A stretch of 64,000 bases of DNA from Citrobacter freundii (GTDB lineage: Bacteria > Bacteroidota > Bacteroidia > Chitinophagales > Chitinophagaceae): assembly GCA_003243445.1 (NCBI GenBank), contig QFQQ01000021.1, forward strand, positions 62,001 through 126,000. The letters are read 5' to 3'. Both the position numbers and the translations under genes were made by a program. Positions 34,747 through 43,212 of the stretch are shown here, piece by piece; the stretch's first letter is position 1; each line of letters begins with the position of its first letter. The notes under the pieces are model-generated. The model was not told the DNA's origin. It searched no databases and was given only the letters and a program-made list of their open reading frames with translations.

Positions 34747-35513
34747 GATAATTTTTTTATGAACAGCAAAGATACAAGAACGTAGGCGATGAAAGTGATT
34801 GGAGCAGCCAACCAGCCCAAAAAAATGGTGCTGAGAATAGCGATCGCCAGTACAAGGTACCGGTGAATATTGTGCTGAATGCTAAAATCCTTGAATTTGA
34901 AGCTCATAATCGGGATATTGGACACCATAAGGGCGCTCAATCCGATAATATGGGTAATGATAAAAACTTTGCTCAGCAGCATCGTGCGAACCCATTCCAT
35001 GTCCGTGGTCCAGTACAACACCGGCAATGAAGCGATCACCAGGCCAACCGCGGGGGTCGGTACCCCTCTGAAATTTTCTGTCTGTTTGGTATCCAGGTTG
35101 AATTTTGCCAGGCGGTAAGCAGCGGCGGCTGGCAAGATGAATGCGATGGCAGGCCACATCATCGGCGTATCGACGCCGTCAGGCCCCTGCGCAAAGCTCA
35201 ACCGCAGCATCTGGTAAAGGATCATGCCCGGAGCCACACCAAAGCTCACCACATCCGCAAGTGAATCCAGCTGCTTGCCCATTGGCGAAGCCACTTTGAA
35301 GATCCTGGCCATAAAGCCATCAAGGAAATCTACCACACCTGCGAGGGCGATGAACAGGGTGGCATACCAGATCTTCTCGGGAATATCCAGCAATTGGGTA
35401 CCATTCGGGCCATCAATGGCGATCAATCCGTTCTGAAGGATAAATACGATTGCGACACAGCCAAAGACAAGGTTTAAAAGGGTAAACAGGTTGGGAACTT
35501 GCTTCATGTTCAA
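34743..35513 (-). CDS. pssA: CDP-diacylglycerol-serine O-phosphatidyltransferase
   Basis: Inner-membrane enzyme making phosphatidylserine, the precursor of phosphatidylethanolamine. The CDP-alcohol phosphotransferase motif DGxxAR-x8-GxxxDxxxD is complete: 'DFLDGFMARIFKVASPMGKQ' continuing 'LDSLADVVSFG'. Five to seven membrane helices follow. 256 residues is usual for the bacterial type II (Bacillus-like) enzyme. Overlaps purS by 4 nt. Confidence 0.94.
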   Translation of the reverse strand: MNMKQVPNLFTLLNLVFGCVAIVFILQNGLIAIDGPNGTQLLDIPEKIWYATLFIALAGVVDFLDGFMARIFKVASPMGKQLDSLADVVSFGVAPGMILYQMLRLSFAQGPDGVDTPMMWPAIAFILPAAAAYRLAKFNLDTKQTENFRGVPTPAVGLVIASLPVLYWTTDMEWVRTMLLSKVFIITHIIGLSALMVSNIPIMSFKFKDFSIQHNIHRYLVLAIAILSTIFLGWLAAPITFIAYVLVSLLFIKKLS

Positions 35514-35640
35514 AAGATATTAAGAGATCCGGTCAGCCGCAACGGTTTAGTGCTATAAAACGGCCTTATGTTCAAAAGATATTGTTTTGAATCGTAAAGA
35601 TATAAATGGATTTGAAACAATCTCGTGTGATTTGGTGTTC

Positions 35641-35802
35641 GATGGTGGATGGTCGATGTCCGATGGTCGATGACCGATGGTCGATGTCCGATGGTCGATG
35701 TTCGATATCGGCGATTGCTCTTATCTAAAAGCAGTAGATTGCGAGGCTGGTCACCGGTCATCGACCATCGAACATCCACCATCGGACATCGACCATCGAT
35801 CA
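35641..35802. repeat. GATGGTC-type heptamer inverted repeat ending in a stop codon
   Basis: Left arm about 35641-35713 holds about ten GAT(G/T)(G/T)TC-type units; right arm about 35755-35802 holds the complementary GACCATC units. The last unit flows into the TCA (TGA) stop codon of pepP at 35800-35802. Loop sequence GATATCGGCGATTGCTC resembles the loop edge of the element at 40757-40874. Confidence 0.88.
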
Positions 35803-37095
35803 CCGCCCATTCTTCATCGCCGCCTCAATCTCCTCCACTGTGATCGGAATATTTTTCATCAGGTCCTGATTACCGTTTGGTGTGATCCATACGTTGTTTT
35901 CGATGCGGATACCCATTTGTTCTTCTTCGATATAAATACCAGGCTCAACGGTCAGTACCATTCCTGCCTTCAGCGGCTCGGCACGAGGCCCCAGGTCATG
36001 CACGTCTATACCAAGATGGTGTGAAATGCCGTGATAAAGATATTTCCGGAAGGCTTTGTTGTCCGCATCATCATTCTTTACATCGGCTTCTGAGAGCAAG
36101 CCTATTTTTATAAACTGTTTTGTCGCTTCCTCCCCTACCTGTTCGGTGTAATTGATCAGCGAAACGCCGGGTTTTAACAGGCTTTTCGCGTAGTTGTGCA
36201 GGTGCAGGCAGGCATTATACACTTCTTTTTGCCGTTTGCTGAACTTGCCATTTACAGGAATAGTGCGTGTAAGGTCCGCATTGTAACCACCATATTCGGC
36301 TCCAAAATCCATCAGGATCAATTCTCCGTCTTTACATTCCTGGTCATTGGAAATATAGTGCAGCGTGCGGGCACGATCGCCGCTTGCAATGATCGAACTA
36401 TAAGCTTCGCCGGTTGCGCGCTGGCTAAGAAAGGAATGCATGATCTCTGCCTCGATCTCATATTCCATCACGCCCGGTTTTATAAATTGCATGACCCTTC
36501 TGAACGTCCGGTCAGTGATATCGATCGCTTGCTGGATCACCCCCACTTCTTCGGCAGTCTTCACCGCCCGCAATTCGCGCATGATCTTCGCTGCTCGGTC
36601 AAACTGGTGAAGCGGGAAACGGCTCCGCATCTCATCCACAAACCGGTAGTCCCTCGTGCGAAGCAGTACCGATTTCCGGTCGTTCTCATTCGTATCAAGA
36701 TAGATCGTATCCGCCTGGTGCACCCAGGTCTGAAGGACTGATTCAAGCGTATCCAGCCAGATCACCGCCGGCATGCCGCTGATGGATTTTCCTTCCGCTG
36801 CGCGCAATCTTTTACCATCCCATTTTTCCTTCAGTTCGTTGGGTCTCGTAAGCACCAGCACTTCCCGGTATTTCTGATCAGGATTGTCCGGATAAAGAAT
36901 GACCATGGTGTCTTCCTGGGTAATGCCGCAAAGCCAGTACAGATCGCTGTTCTGCCTGAACCGGTAAGTTGCGTCCCCGTTCGTAGGTGTTTCATCATTG
37001 CTCACAAAAATGGCAATAGAATTAGGCACCATACGGTCCGCGAAACGCTTGCGGTTCTGAACGAATATATCGGGATTGAGCGGGAGATGTTTCAT
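35800..37095 (-). CDS. pepP: Xaa-Pro aminopeptidase (M24B)
   Basis: Removes N-terminal residues next to proline; cytoplasmic di-manganese enzyme of 431 residues. The N-terminal creatinase-like domain ('NRKRFADRMVPNSIAIFVSN') precedes the pita-bread fold. Metal ligands are in 'ILMDFGAEYGGYNADLTRTI' (two Asp), 'HGISHHLGIDVHDLG' (His), 'MVLTVEPGIYIEEE' (Glu) and 'GIRIENNVWIT' (Glu). The longer frame to 37266 only translates repeats; ATG 37095 is chosen. A -7 element TATCTTTG ends 8 nt upstream of it. Confidence 0.93.
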   Translation of the reverse strand: MKHLPLNPDIFVQNRKRFADRMVPNSIAIFVSNDETPTNGDATYRFRQNSDLYWLCGITQEDTMVILYPDNPDQKYREVLVLTRPNELKEKWDGKRLRAAEGKSISGMPAVIWLDTLESVLQTWVHQADTIYLDTNENDRKSVLLRTRDYRFVDEMRSRFPLHQFDRAAKIMRELRAVKTAEEVGVIQQAIDITDRTFRRVMQFIKPGVMEYEIEAEIMHSFLSQRATGEAYSSIIASGDRARTLHYISNDQECKDGELILMDFGAEYGGYNADLTRTIPVNGKFSKRQKEVYNACLHLHNYAKSLLKPGVSLINYTEQVGEEATKQFIKIGLLSEADVKNDDADNKAFRKYLYHGISHHLGIDVHDLGPRAEPLKAGMVLTVEPGIYIEEEQMGIRIENNVWITPNGNQDLMKNIPITVEEIEAAMKNGR

Positions 37096-37103
37096 ATGTG
37101 TTT

Positions 37104-37111
37104 CAAAGATA
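37104..37111 (-). promoter_or_regulatory. -7 element (TATCTTTG) of pepP next to a heptamer arm
   Basis: Exact TAnnTTTG match, 8 nt before the ATG. The -33 region is occupied by GACCGCG-type heptamers, without TTTG. The mRNA leader would be nearly absent. Confidence 0.55.
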
Positions 37112-37112
37112 A

Positions 37113-37462
37113 GAGAAGACGGTGGACCGCGGAGGGCAGAGGGCGGACCGCAGACCGCGATGAATCGGAGAGAGACCACGGACCACAGACCGCCGACCGC
37201 GATGAATCGGAGAGAGACCACGGACCACGGACCGCCGACCGCGGACGGTCGTTTCTTGCTGAACAAGCCACACAGGGATCAACAGTTCTATCCCGTTCCG
37301 CATTTCCGATCACAACGAATCGTCTGCGGTCCGCGGTCTGCCGTCCGTCGTCCGCTGCTAGTCAATTCCCAACGGAATCAACAGTTCTATCCCGTTCCGC
37401 ATGTCCGATCACAACGAAACGTCTGCGGTCCGCGGTCGGCGGTCCGTCGTCCCTCTTCTTTC
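37113..37462. repeat. GACCGCG-type heptamer arms between divergent pepP and pckA
   Basis: Left part 37113-37250 contains a duplicated 56-bp segment (GCGATGAATCGGAGAGAGAC occurs at about 37158 and 37199). Right part 37310-37462 has two copies of TCTATCCCGTTCCGCAT and AACGTCTGCGGTCCGCGGTC separated by about 100 nt. The halves face each other as inverted repeats. From 37463 to 37600 nothing but A/T-rich sequence is seen before the pckA promoter. Confidence 0.88.
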
Positions 37463-37600
37463 CCCTTACCCAAAAATGATCACAATCCAATCTCAACCAG
37501 TTTATTTTAAATTCCCTTTAAAGAAAACGTTTTCCATTAAAAAAAATCAATTATATGCCGCCTTTTCTAAAAATAATCCATCGTGTACTACTAACACCTG

Positions 37601-37633
37601 TTTGTATTTACTGGTTTTTTGAGTGTATTTTTG
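37601..37633 (+). promoter_or_regulatory. Bacteroidota-type promoter of pckA
   Basis: TTTG (37601-37604), 21 nt, then TATTTTTG (37626-37633): exact matches to both elements. The start of transcription would be near 37638, about 20 nt before the ATG. Confidence 0.8.
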
Positions 37634-37659
37634 CTGCCTAACTAAATTCGATTGCCTAT

Positions 37660-39264
37660 ATGTCTATTTCTGTAACGACTGCTTTGCCAAAAGACCTTTT
37701 CAAAATGGGTCTCAAGAACACAGACCGTATCCACTACCAATCCACCCCGGAAGAATTAGTGCAGGACACTTTGCGCATCGGCGAGGGTGTGCTGAATGAT
37801 ACCGGCGCACTGGTGATCAGGACCGGTGAATTTACCGGCCGCTCTCCAAAAGACAAATTCACTGTCAAAGATTCGATCACTGCTGACACTGTACACTGGA
37901 ACGAATTCAACCAACCGATCGAGACACGCTATTTCGATATCATACATAAAAAGATCCTTGACTACTTAAGCCAGCGGGACGAACTGTGGGTCCGTGACTG
38001 CCATGCATGCGCAGACCCGCGCTATCGCATCAACGTAAGAGTGGTGAATGAAAAACCATGGAACAATCTTTTTTCATTCAACATGTTCATCCGCCCAACG
38101 GAAGAGGAACTGGAAGATTTCACGGCTGACTGGACGGTGCTCTCTGCACCCGGATTAAAACTTGATCCGCAAGAATGCGGCGTTCGACAGCATAATGCTT
38201 CGATCGTTTCATTTGCACACAAAATGATCCTGATCGCCGGTTCGGGTTATACCGGTGAAACGAAAAAAGGCATTTTTACCATTCTGAATTATATACTTCC
38301 GCAGGAACAGAATGTGCTGAGCATGCACTGCTCCGCCAACGTCGGCGAGAAAGGTGATACCGCCGTATTTTTTGGCCTGAGCGGAACTGGCAAGACAACC
38401 CTGAGTGCAGATCCCGCCCGCAAACTGATCGGTGATGATGAACATGGGTGGACAAATGACGGCGTGTTCAATTTCGAAGGCGGTTGTTATGCAAAAACGA
38501 TCAATCTTACTGAAGAAAAAGAACCTGAGATCTTCCGCGCCATTCGCCCCGGAGCGCTTGTGGAGAATGTTCGTTTCTTTCCAGGTACGAACCGGATCAA
38601 TTTTGATGATGGCAGTATCACGGAAAATACACGCGTTTCTTACCCGCTTGATTTTATCAGCAACTCCCTTGAGCCTGCGGTCGGCGGTTTACCCAAAAAC
38701 ATATTTTTCCTGACCTGTGATGCGTTCGGTGTATTGCCTCCGGTTTCCAGACTTACACCGGGCCAGGCGATGTACCAGTTCATCTCCGGCTATACCGCAA
38801 AAGTTGCGGGGACAGAAGCCGGTGTTACAGAACCCAAGCCGACATTCAGCGCGTGCTTTGGAGCGCCATTCCTGCCACTGCATCCCGGTAAATATGCAGC
38901 AATGCTGGGTCAGAAAATGCAGGAACACAAAGTGAATGTCTGGATGATCAATACCGGCTGGACAGGCGGCGCTTATGGTGTTGGGCAGCGGATGAAGCTT
39001 TCTTATACCCGGGCAATGATCACTGCGGCGCTGGAAGGAAAGCTGAATAATGTGGAGTTCAGGGAACATCCTGTGTTTGGCATGGCCATCCCAACCGAAT
39101 GTCCGGGTGTACCATCAGCCGTGCTCGATCCGCGCAGCACATGGGAGGATAAAACTGCCTATGATCAGAAGGCGCAGTTCCTCGCTAACCTCTTCACAAA
39201 AAACTTTGAAAAATATAAGGGCGGTGTGTCAGCAGAAGTACTGGCGGCAGCGCCTAAACTTTAG
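37660..39264 (+). CDS. pckA: Phosphoenolpyruvate carboxykinase (ATP)
   Basis: Converts oxaloacetate and ATP to PEP, CO2 and ADP in gluconeogenesis. Its 534 residues match the ATP-dependent class. Seen: 'GEFTGRSPKDKFTVKDS', the kinase-1a P-loop 'GLSGTGKTTLSADPARKLIG', the metal/kinase-2 region 'DDEHGWTNDGVFNFEGGCYA' and 'NTGWTGGAYGVGQRMKL'. Strong own promoter at 37601-37633. A G/C-rich hairpin (ATCCCC near 39288 with GGGGAT near 39313) follows and may be the terminator. Confidence 0.97.
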   Translation: MSISVTTALPKDLFKMGLKNTDRIHYQSTPEELVQDTLRIGEGVLNDTGALVIRTGEFTGRSPKDKFTVKDSITADTVHWNEFNQPIETRYFDIIHKKILDYLSQRDELWVRDCHACADPRYRINVRVVNEKPWNNLFSFNMFIRPTEEELEDFTADWTVLSAPGLKLDPQECGVRQHNASIVSFAHKMILIAGSGYTGETKKGIFTILNYILPQEQNVLSMHCSANVGEKGDTAVFFGLSGTGKTTLSADPARKLIGDDEHGWTNDGVFNFEGGCYAKTINLTEEKEPEIFRAIRPGALVENVRFFPGTNRINFDDGSITENTRVSYPLDFISNSLEPAVGGLPKNIFFLTCDAFGVLPPVSRLTPGQAMYQFISGYTAKVAGTEAGVTEPKPTFSACFGAPFLPLHPGKYAAMLGQKMQEHKVNVWMINTGWTGGAYGVGQRMKLSYTRAMITAALEGKLNNVEFREHPVFGMAIPTECPGVPSAVLDPRSTWEDKTAYDQKAQFLANLFTKNFEKYKGGVSAEVLAAAPKL

Positions 39265-39347
39265 AACTCTGCGATTGCTTGCTGTAGATCCCCTGCTCGT
39301 TTCGTTCGGGCGGGGGATGTTGTTTGTGGGAGGAAGGTTTTAAAAAT

Positions 39348-39590
39348 GCCGGAGGTTCCAAGGGTTCCAAAGGTTCCAGAGGTTGCTACCGCGGGACGAA
39401 GCGAATAATATTTTTGAAATGAATAAACCTAAGCATCCTCCTGATAGCAGCCTATTCATAAGTATTGATCATTGCCTCCTGCGGTAGCAACCTCTGGAAC
39501 CCCTGGAACCTCTTGAACTTCTGGAACCTCTTGAACTTCTGGAACCTTTGGAGCCCCTGGAACCTTTAAAACTTCTGAAACGGAACCTCA
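39348..39590. repeat. GGTTCCAGA-type 9-mer inverted repeat
   Basis: Left arm GGTTCCAAGGGTTCCAAAGG and AGGTTGCTACCGCGG; right arm TGCGGTAGCAACCTCTGGAA followed by at least seven further 9-nt CTGGAACCT/CTTGAACTT units to 39590. The right arm is about twice as long as the left. It occupies most of the pckA-DUF922 gap. Confidence 0.88.
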
Positions 39591-39654
39591 AAACTGTTAA
39601 GTAAACTTTGGCTATCCCCCCAAACCAAAACCCCTGTTCTGCCGTTTATGTTGC

Positions 39655-40185
39655 ATGAAGAAAATGCTGATCGCGGTAATGTTTTTTATGCCGGTGTGGC
39701 TGATGGCGCAGGCGAATGCGGATCATATCAGGTGGCAGGACAGGCGGACATTGACCTGGGCGGATTATCAGGGAAAAGCAGACCCCGATGCGGGAGCGGC
39801 AGCTTCTACGGCGACTTATCTTAGTGTGGAATATAATTTTAAAGATGGCAAGCTTGGATATGTGATCACCTGTAGTTTTTCCCGTTCTAAATCCTGGGGA
39901 TTGACAAAGAACGATTATATCCTTTCGCATGAGCAGGGACATTTTGATATCGCGGAGATCTTTGCCCGCAGGTTATACAAAAAGCTCAAAGCGTACGAGT
40001 TTGACAAAAAAAATTATCAAACTGACCTGCGCAGGATTTATGAGGATATCACGGCTGAAAAGGAGGAAATGCAGAACAGGTATGACCGCGAAACGAATCA
40101 TTCGATCAATAAAGAGAAGCAGGCCGGGTGGCTGGAAAAAATAAAGATCGAACTGAAAGAACTGGAAGCTTTTGCGGGTTATTAG
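39655..40185 (+). CDS. DUF922 domain protein (putative secreted Zn protease)
   Basis: Exported protein of 176 residues (signal peptide 'MLIAVMFFMPVWLMAQA'). 'RWQDRRTLTWADYQGKADPD' and 'YILSHEQGHFDIAEIFAR' match DUF922; the latter contains HEQGH, an HExxH zinc-binding motif. Members are annotated as putative secreted zinc proteases without proof of activity. The C-terminal half is a charged helix. Single gene. Confidence 0.8.
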   Translation: MKKMLIAVMFFMPVWLMAQANADHIRWQDRRTLTWADYQGKADPDAGAAASTATYLSVEYNFKDGKLGYVITCSFSRSKSWGLTKNDYILSHEQGHFDIAEIFARRLYKKLKAYEFDKKNYQTDLRRIYEDITAEKEEMQNRYDRETNHSINKEKQAGWLEKIKIELKELEAFAGY

Positions 40186-40258
40186 GCTGGTGTTTGCCAG
40201 GATCAGGCAACGTTTTGTTCCGGTGGATTGTCAAACCCTTTAATTAATCAACTCGAAC

Positions 40259-40696
40259 ATGAAAGCCTTGATCCTTTTTGTAAATCTTGCCCTTGCGGGT
40301 CTTATTTTTTCCGGTTGCTCCAAACGAACAGATTGCGGATGTGTACCGCCGCCAACAAGCGAAGCCAACTGGAAAATTGTAAGCCGCAACGGCGGTACCG
40401 GTGGCGGATCGATACCACTGACCACTATTCAACAGAACTCAGTGCTTACGCTAAAGAATGATGGCAAATATGCGTGCACGAACAAGCAGACCGGTGAAGC
40501 CGTAGGCGGAACGTATACGATCATTTCAAATTTCGCTTCCATTTACGGTGAAAAGGTCAGATTTGTTTTCACACCAAAACTGCCGATCCTGGAAACAGAT
40601 ATGTATGTTTTGCTGGAAAACCCCAATGGAAAACTCGTGTTCGGAGACAATGCTGCAGATGGTTATTCTACAACATTCTCCGCCACTCAACCTTGA
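40259..40696 (+). CDS. Lipoprotein of unknown function
   Basis: Protein of 145 residues with lipobox Cys20 ('LAGLIFSGCSKRTDCGCVPP'). The rest looks like a small beta-barrel of the lipocalin/META type: 'ANWKIVSRNGGTGGG', 'VLTLKNDGKYACTN', 'GTYTIIS' and 'LVFGDNAADGYSTTF'. It lies 73 nt after the DUF922 gene with a clear terminator after it. Confidence 0.7.
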   Translation: MKALILFVNLALAGLIFSGCSKRTDCGCVPPPTSEANWKIVSRNGGTGGGSIPLTTIQQNSVLTLKNDGKYACTNKQTGEAVGGTYTIISNFASIYGEKVRFVFTPKLPILETDMYVLLENPNGKLVFGDNAADGYSTTFSATQP

Positions 40697-40721
40697 TTAT
40701 AATAAACGGAGAATCCCTGAT

Positions 40722-40755
40722 GATAGCTGCAGCAATGCGGCTATCGTCTTTTTTT
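40722..40755 (+). terminator. Rho-independent terminator after the lipoprotein gene
   Basis: GATAGCTGC (40722-40730) pairs with GCGGCTATC (40737-40745), loop AGCAAT, followed by GTC and seven T. It lies 25 nt after the stop. Confidence 0.88.
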
Positions 40756-40756
40756 G

Positions 40757-40874
40757 GATGATCGATGGTAGATGATCGATGACCAGTAACCGGAATACGC
40801 AAGCTGCTAGTTTTATTTTAGATAAAAGCGATCGCCGATATCGAACATCGACCATCGAACATCCAACATCGACC
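40757..40874. repeat. GATGATC-type heptamer inverted repeat
   Basis: Left units GGATGATCGATGGTAGATGA (from 40757) face right units ATCGAACATCGACCATCGAA (from about 40840) in inverted orientation. The right arm ends 4 nt before the stop of the deoxynucleoside kinase gene. The loop shares CGATATCGAACATCG and TTATCTAAAA-like segments with the element at 35641-35802. Confidence 0.82.
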
Positions 40875-40877
40875 ACC

Positions 40878-41513
40878 TCAAAACAGTCCATACAACTGTC
40901 CATCCACTTTACTGATGATCTCGCCGAAGTCCTCTTCCTTTTCAGCAAACTTGTTCTTATCAACATCGACAACGAGCAAGGGGCCTTCGGTATAGCTGCC
41001 GATCCATTTGTTGTAGTATTCGTTCAGGCGTTTGAGATAATCGAGACGGATGTTTTCTTCGTACTCGCGTCCTCTTTTCTGGATCTGTCCGACAAGCGTG
41101 GGTACAGAAGCATTAAGATAGATCAGCAGATCGGGAGGCTGCACGAGAGCTTTCAATGTCTGGAAGAAATTAAAGTAGTTATCAAAATCCCGTTTGCTCA
41201 TCAATCCCATTTCATGGAGGTTGGGGGCAAAGATGTTGGCATCTTCGTAAATGGTCCTGTCCTGGATCACGGTCTCGGTTCCTTTCTGGATATCCACGAG
41301 CTGTTGAAGGCGGCTGTTCAGGAAGTAGATCTGGAGGTTGAAGCTCCAGCGGGGCATATCCTCATAAAAATCCATGAGGTATGGATTGTGGTCCACGTCT
41401 TCAAAGTTGGGGATCCATTTGTAGTGCTTGCTCAGCATTTCCGTAAGAGTCGTCTTTCCTGCACCGATATTTCCTGCTACTGCTATATGCTTTGGTTTCT
41501 TTGTCTTAGCCAT
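40878..41513 (-). CDS. Deoxynucleoside kinase
   Basis: Phosphorylates deoxynucleosides for dNTP salvage. Its 211 residues match the dNK/dGK/dAK family. Seen: the P-loop 'IAVAGNIGAGKTTLTEML', 'DFYEDMPRWSFNLQIYFLNS', the ERS-like motif 'VIQDRTIYEDANIFAP' and the lid 'QIQKRGREYEENIRLDYL'. Which bases it prefers cannot be told. Confidence 0.93.
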   Translation of the reverse strand: MAKTKKPKHIAVAGNIGAGKTTLTEMLSKHYKWIPNFEDVDHNPYLMDFYEDMPRWSFNLQIYFLNSRLQQLVDIQKGTETVIQDRTIYEDANIFAPNLHEMGLMSKRDFDNYFNFFQTLKALVQPPDLLIYLNASVPTLVGQIQKRGREYEENIRLDYLKRLNEYYNKWIGSYTEGPLLVVDVDKNKFAEKEEDFGEIISKVDGQLYGLF

Positions 41514-41516
41514 AAA

Positions 41517-41557
41517 CGCGAATGTTGACGCGAATTATCGCGAATGTTCGCGAATCC
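41517..41557. repeat. CGCGAATnTT-type short repeat
   Basis: Four degenerate copies of GCGAAT(T/G)(A/T)T(C/T) in tandem directly upstream of the deoxynucleoside kinase start codon. It is a further short-unit family, seen once here and without a partner arm. Confidence 0.55.
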
Positions 41558-41611
41558 GTCGTTACTAAAAGTATTGATTTATCTGATGTTTTTGCAATGA
41601 ACAGGGAAATA

Positions 41612-42616
41612 TTAGTAATAATTGAGCCCCATTGCTTCACGTACCAGTGTCATGGTTGCCTGCGCGCTGGCACGGGCCTTCGCGGCACCTTTTTCCATCA
41701 CCTCTTTCAGGTATTTTTTGTCTTCACGGATGGCTTCCGCTTTTTCGCGGATGGGGGAGATGAATTTCACCATATCTTCCGCCAGTTGCTTTTTCATATC
41801 GCCATAGCGGATAGTGCATTCATTATATGCCTTTTCAAATGAAGCGATCACATCGGCTTCGCTCGCGAGCTTCATCAGCAGAAACATGTTCTCTATATAA
41901 TCCGGCTTGGGAGTATTGGGCTCAGTCGGCCCGCCATCCGTCTTCGCCTTCATGATCTTTTTCCGGATCAACTCATCGCTGTCGGAAAGGTATAAGGTCG
42001 CGTTCTGGTTTTCGCTTTTGCTCATTTTGCCGCCACCGTCAAGGCCTGGAACTTTGATCAGCTCAAGGCCATAATTAAATGCATGCGGTTCCGGGAAAAT
42101 ATCTCCATAGCGGTGATTAAAGCGATTGGCAAAATTTCTCGCCATTTCCAGGTGTTGCTCCTGGTCTTTCCCAACGGGTACCAGGGATGCACGATGCAGG
42201 ATAATATCCGCAGCCTGCAAGACCGGGTAGGTTAGCAAGCCCGCATTTACATTATCAGGATGCTGACGTACTTTGTCTTTGAATGTAACTGTCTTTTCCA
42301 GTTCGCCTTTATAAGCCAGCATATTCAGGTACAGATACAATTCAGAGGTCTCATACACATGGCTCTGGCAGAACAAAGCCGCTTTATCCGGATCCAGTCC
42401 GCAGGCGATATTTTCCGATAATACACGGTGCACATTCTCTTTCAGTTCTTTCGTATCGGGGTGTGTGGTCAGCGAGTGCAGATCCGCCACCATAAAATAG
42501 CATTCGAATTCATCCTGCATACGCACATAATTCCGGAGCGCTCCAAAATAATTGCCCAGGTGCAGGAAGCCCGTGGGCCTGATCCCGCTCATTACTATTT
42601 GTTTCTTCTTTTCCAT
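41612..42616 (-). CDS. trpS: Tryptophanyl-tRNA synthetase
   Basis: Class I aminoacyl-tRNA synthetase of 334 residues. The HIGH-like motif is 'GIRPTGFLHLGNYFGALRN', and the KMSKS loop is 'GGGKMSKSENQNATLYLSD'. 'HRASLVPVGKDQEQHLEMAR' is typical for TrpRS. The frame extends to 42742, but that part translates heptamers; ATG 42616 is chosen. TATCTTCG (42651-42644 on the minus strand) is a -7-like element 27 nt upstream. Confidence 0.96.
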   Translation of the reverse strand: MEKKKQIVMSGIRPTGFLHLGNYFGALRNYVRMQDEFECYFMVADLHSLTTHPDTKELKENVHRVLSENIACGLDPDKAALFCQSHVYETSELYLYLNMLAYKGELEKTVTFKDKVRQHPDNVNAGLLTYPVLQAADIILHRASLVPVGKDQEQHLEMARNFANRFNHRYGDIFPEPHAFNYGLELIKVPGLDGGGKMSKSENQNATLYLSDSDELIRKKIMKAKTDGGPTEPNTPKPDYIENMFLLMKLASEADVIASFEKAYNECTIRYGDMKKQLAEDMVKFISPIREKAEAIREDKKYLKEVMEKGAAKARASAQATMTLVREAMGLNYY

Positions 42617-42667
42617 GGTCTCGGGTGATGAGGTTTGGGGCGGCGAAGATAGCAAGAATAGATGAAG

Positions 42668-42850
42668 GTCGGTGGCTGAAGAGAGGCGATGATCGATGTC
42701 CGATGCCCGATGGCCGACCTCAGAACCGAGGAGCCTGGTCATCAGGGAAATGACTTCTGCCCTGGATATATCTTACGTAATCCCCCTGGCCACAAAGAAT
42801 TCCTGATCCCGGACTAACTTCGATCATCGAACATCGGCCATCGATCATCC
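42668..42850. repeat. GATGATC/GATGTCC heptamer inverted repeat between divergent trpS and gatC
   Basis: Left arm about 42680-42720 (GATGATCGATGTCCGATGCC) and right arm about 42821-42851 (the complementary GATCATCGAACATCGGCCAT). The pair lies within the divergent promoter region, each arm on the upstream side of the -7-like element of its gene. Confidence 0.85.
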
Positions 42851-42879
42851 CATCTCTCCCAGAGATCGAAACTATCCGC

Positions 42880-42887
42880 TATATTTG
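42880..42887 (+). promoter_or_regulatory. -7 element (TATATTTG) of gatC
   Basis: Exact TAnnTTTG match, 4 nt before the ATG at 42892, implying a leaderless or nearly leaderless mRNA. No TTTG at the -33 position. Confidence 0.5.
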
Positions 42888-42891
42888 TCCG

Positions 42892-43182
42892 ATGGAAATC
42901 AACGACTCCACAGTAGAAAAACTGGCGAGCCTGGCTAAACTCAATTTCAATGAGGCAGAGAAGCAGGAGATCAAAGGCGATCTGCAGAGAATGATCAGTT
43001 TTGTGGAAAAGCTGAATGAACTGGACCTCGACGGAGTGGAGCCATTGCTGCATATGAGCGACGAGGTGAACGTACTCCGGGAAGACGAGGTAAAAGGTTC
43101 AGTGAGCAGGGAACTGGCACTGAAAAATGCTCCCCTGCATGACGAACAGTTTTTCAAGGTTCCCAAAGTGATCAGGAAATAA
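42892..43182 (+). CDS. gatC: Asp-tRNA(Asn)/Glu-tRNA(Gln) amidotransferase subunit C
   Basis: Small stabilising subunit of GatCAB, which amidates mischarged Glu-tRNA(Gln) or Asp-tRNA(Asn). Its 96 residues match: 'STVEKLASLAKLNFNEAEKQ', 'VEKLNELDLDGVEPLLHM' and 'LREDEVKGSVSRELALKNAP'. gatA and gatB are not adjacent. An ABC transporter ATPase gene follows after 30 nt. Confidence 0.95.
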   Translation: MEINDSTVEKLASLAKLNFNEAEKQEIKGDLQRMISFVEKLNELDLDGVEPLLHMSDEVNVLREDEVKGSVSRELALKNAPLHDEQFFKVPKVIRK

Positions 43183-43212
43183 GATCAATACAGCCCGGCA
43201 TAAAGACTCAAT

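Noticed and set aside
37076..37510. Several overlapping frames rich in Arg, Asp and Pro on both strands
   Set aside because: They only translate GACCGCG-type repeats between divergent pepP and pckA; they overlap and none has a recognisable domain.
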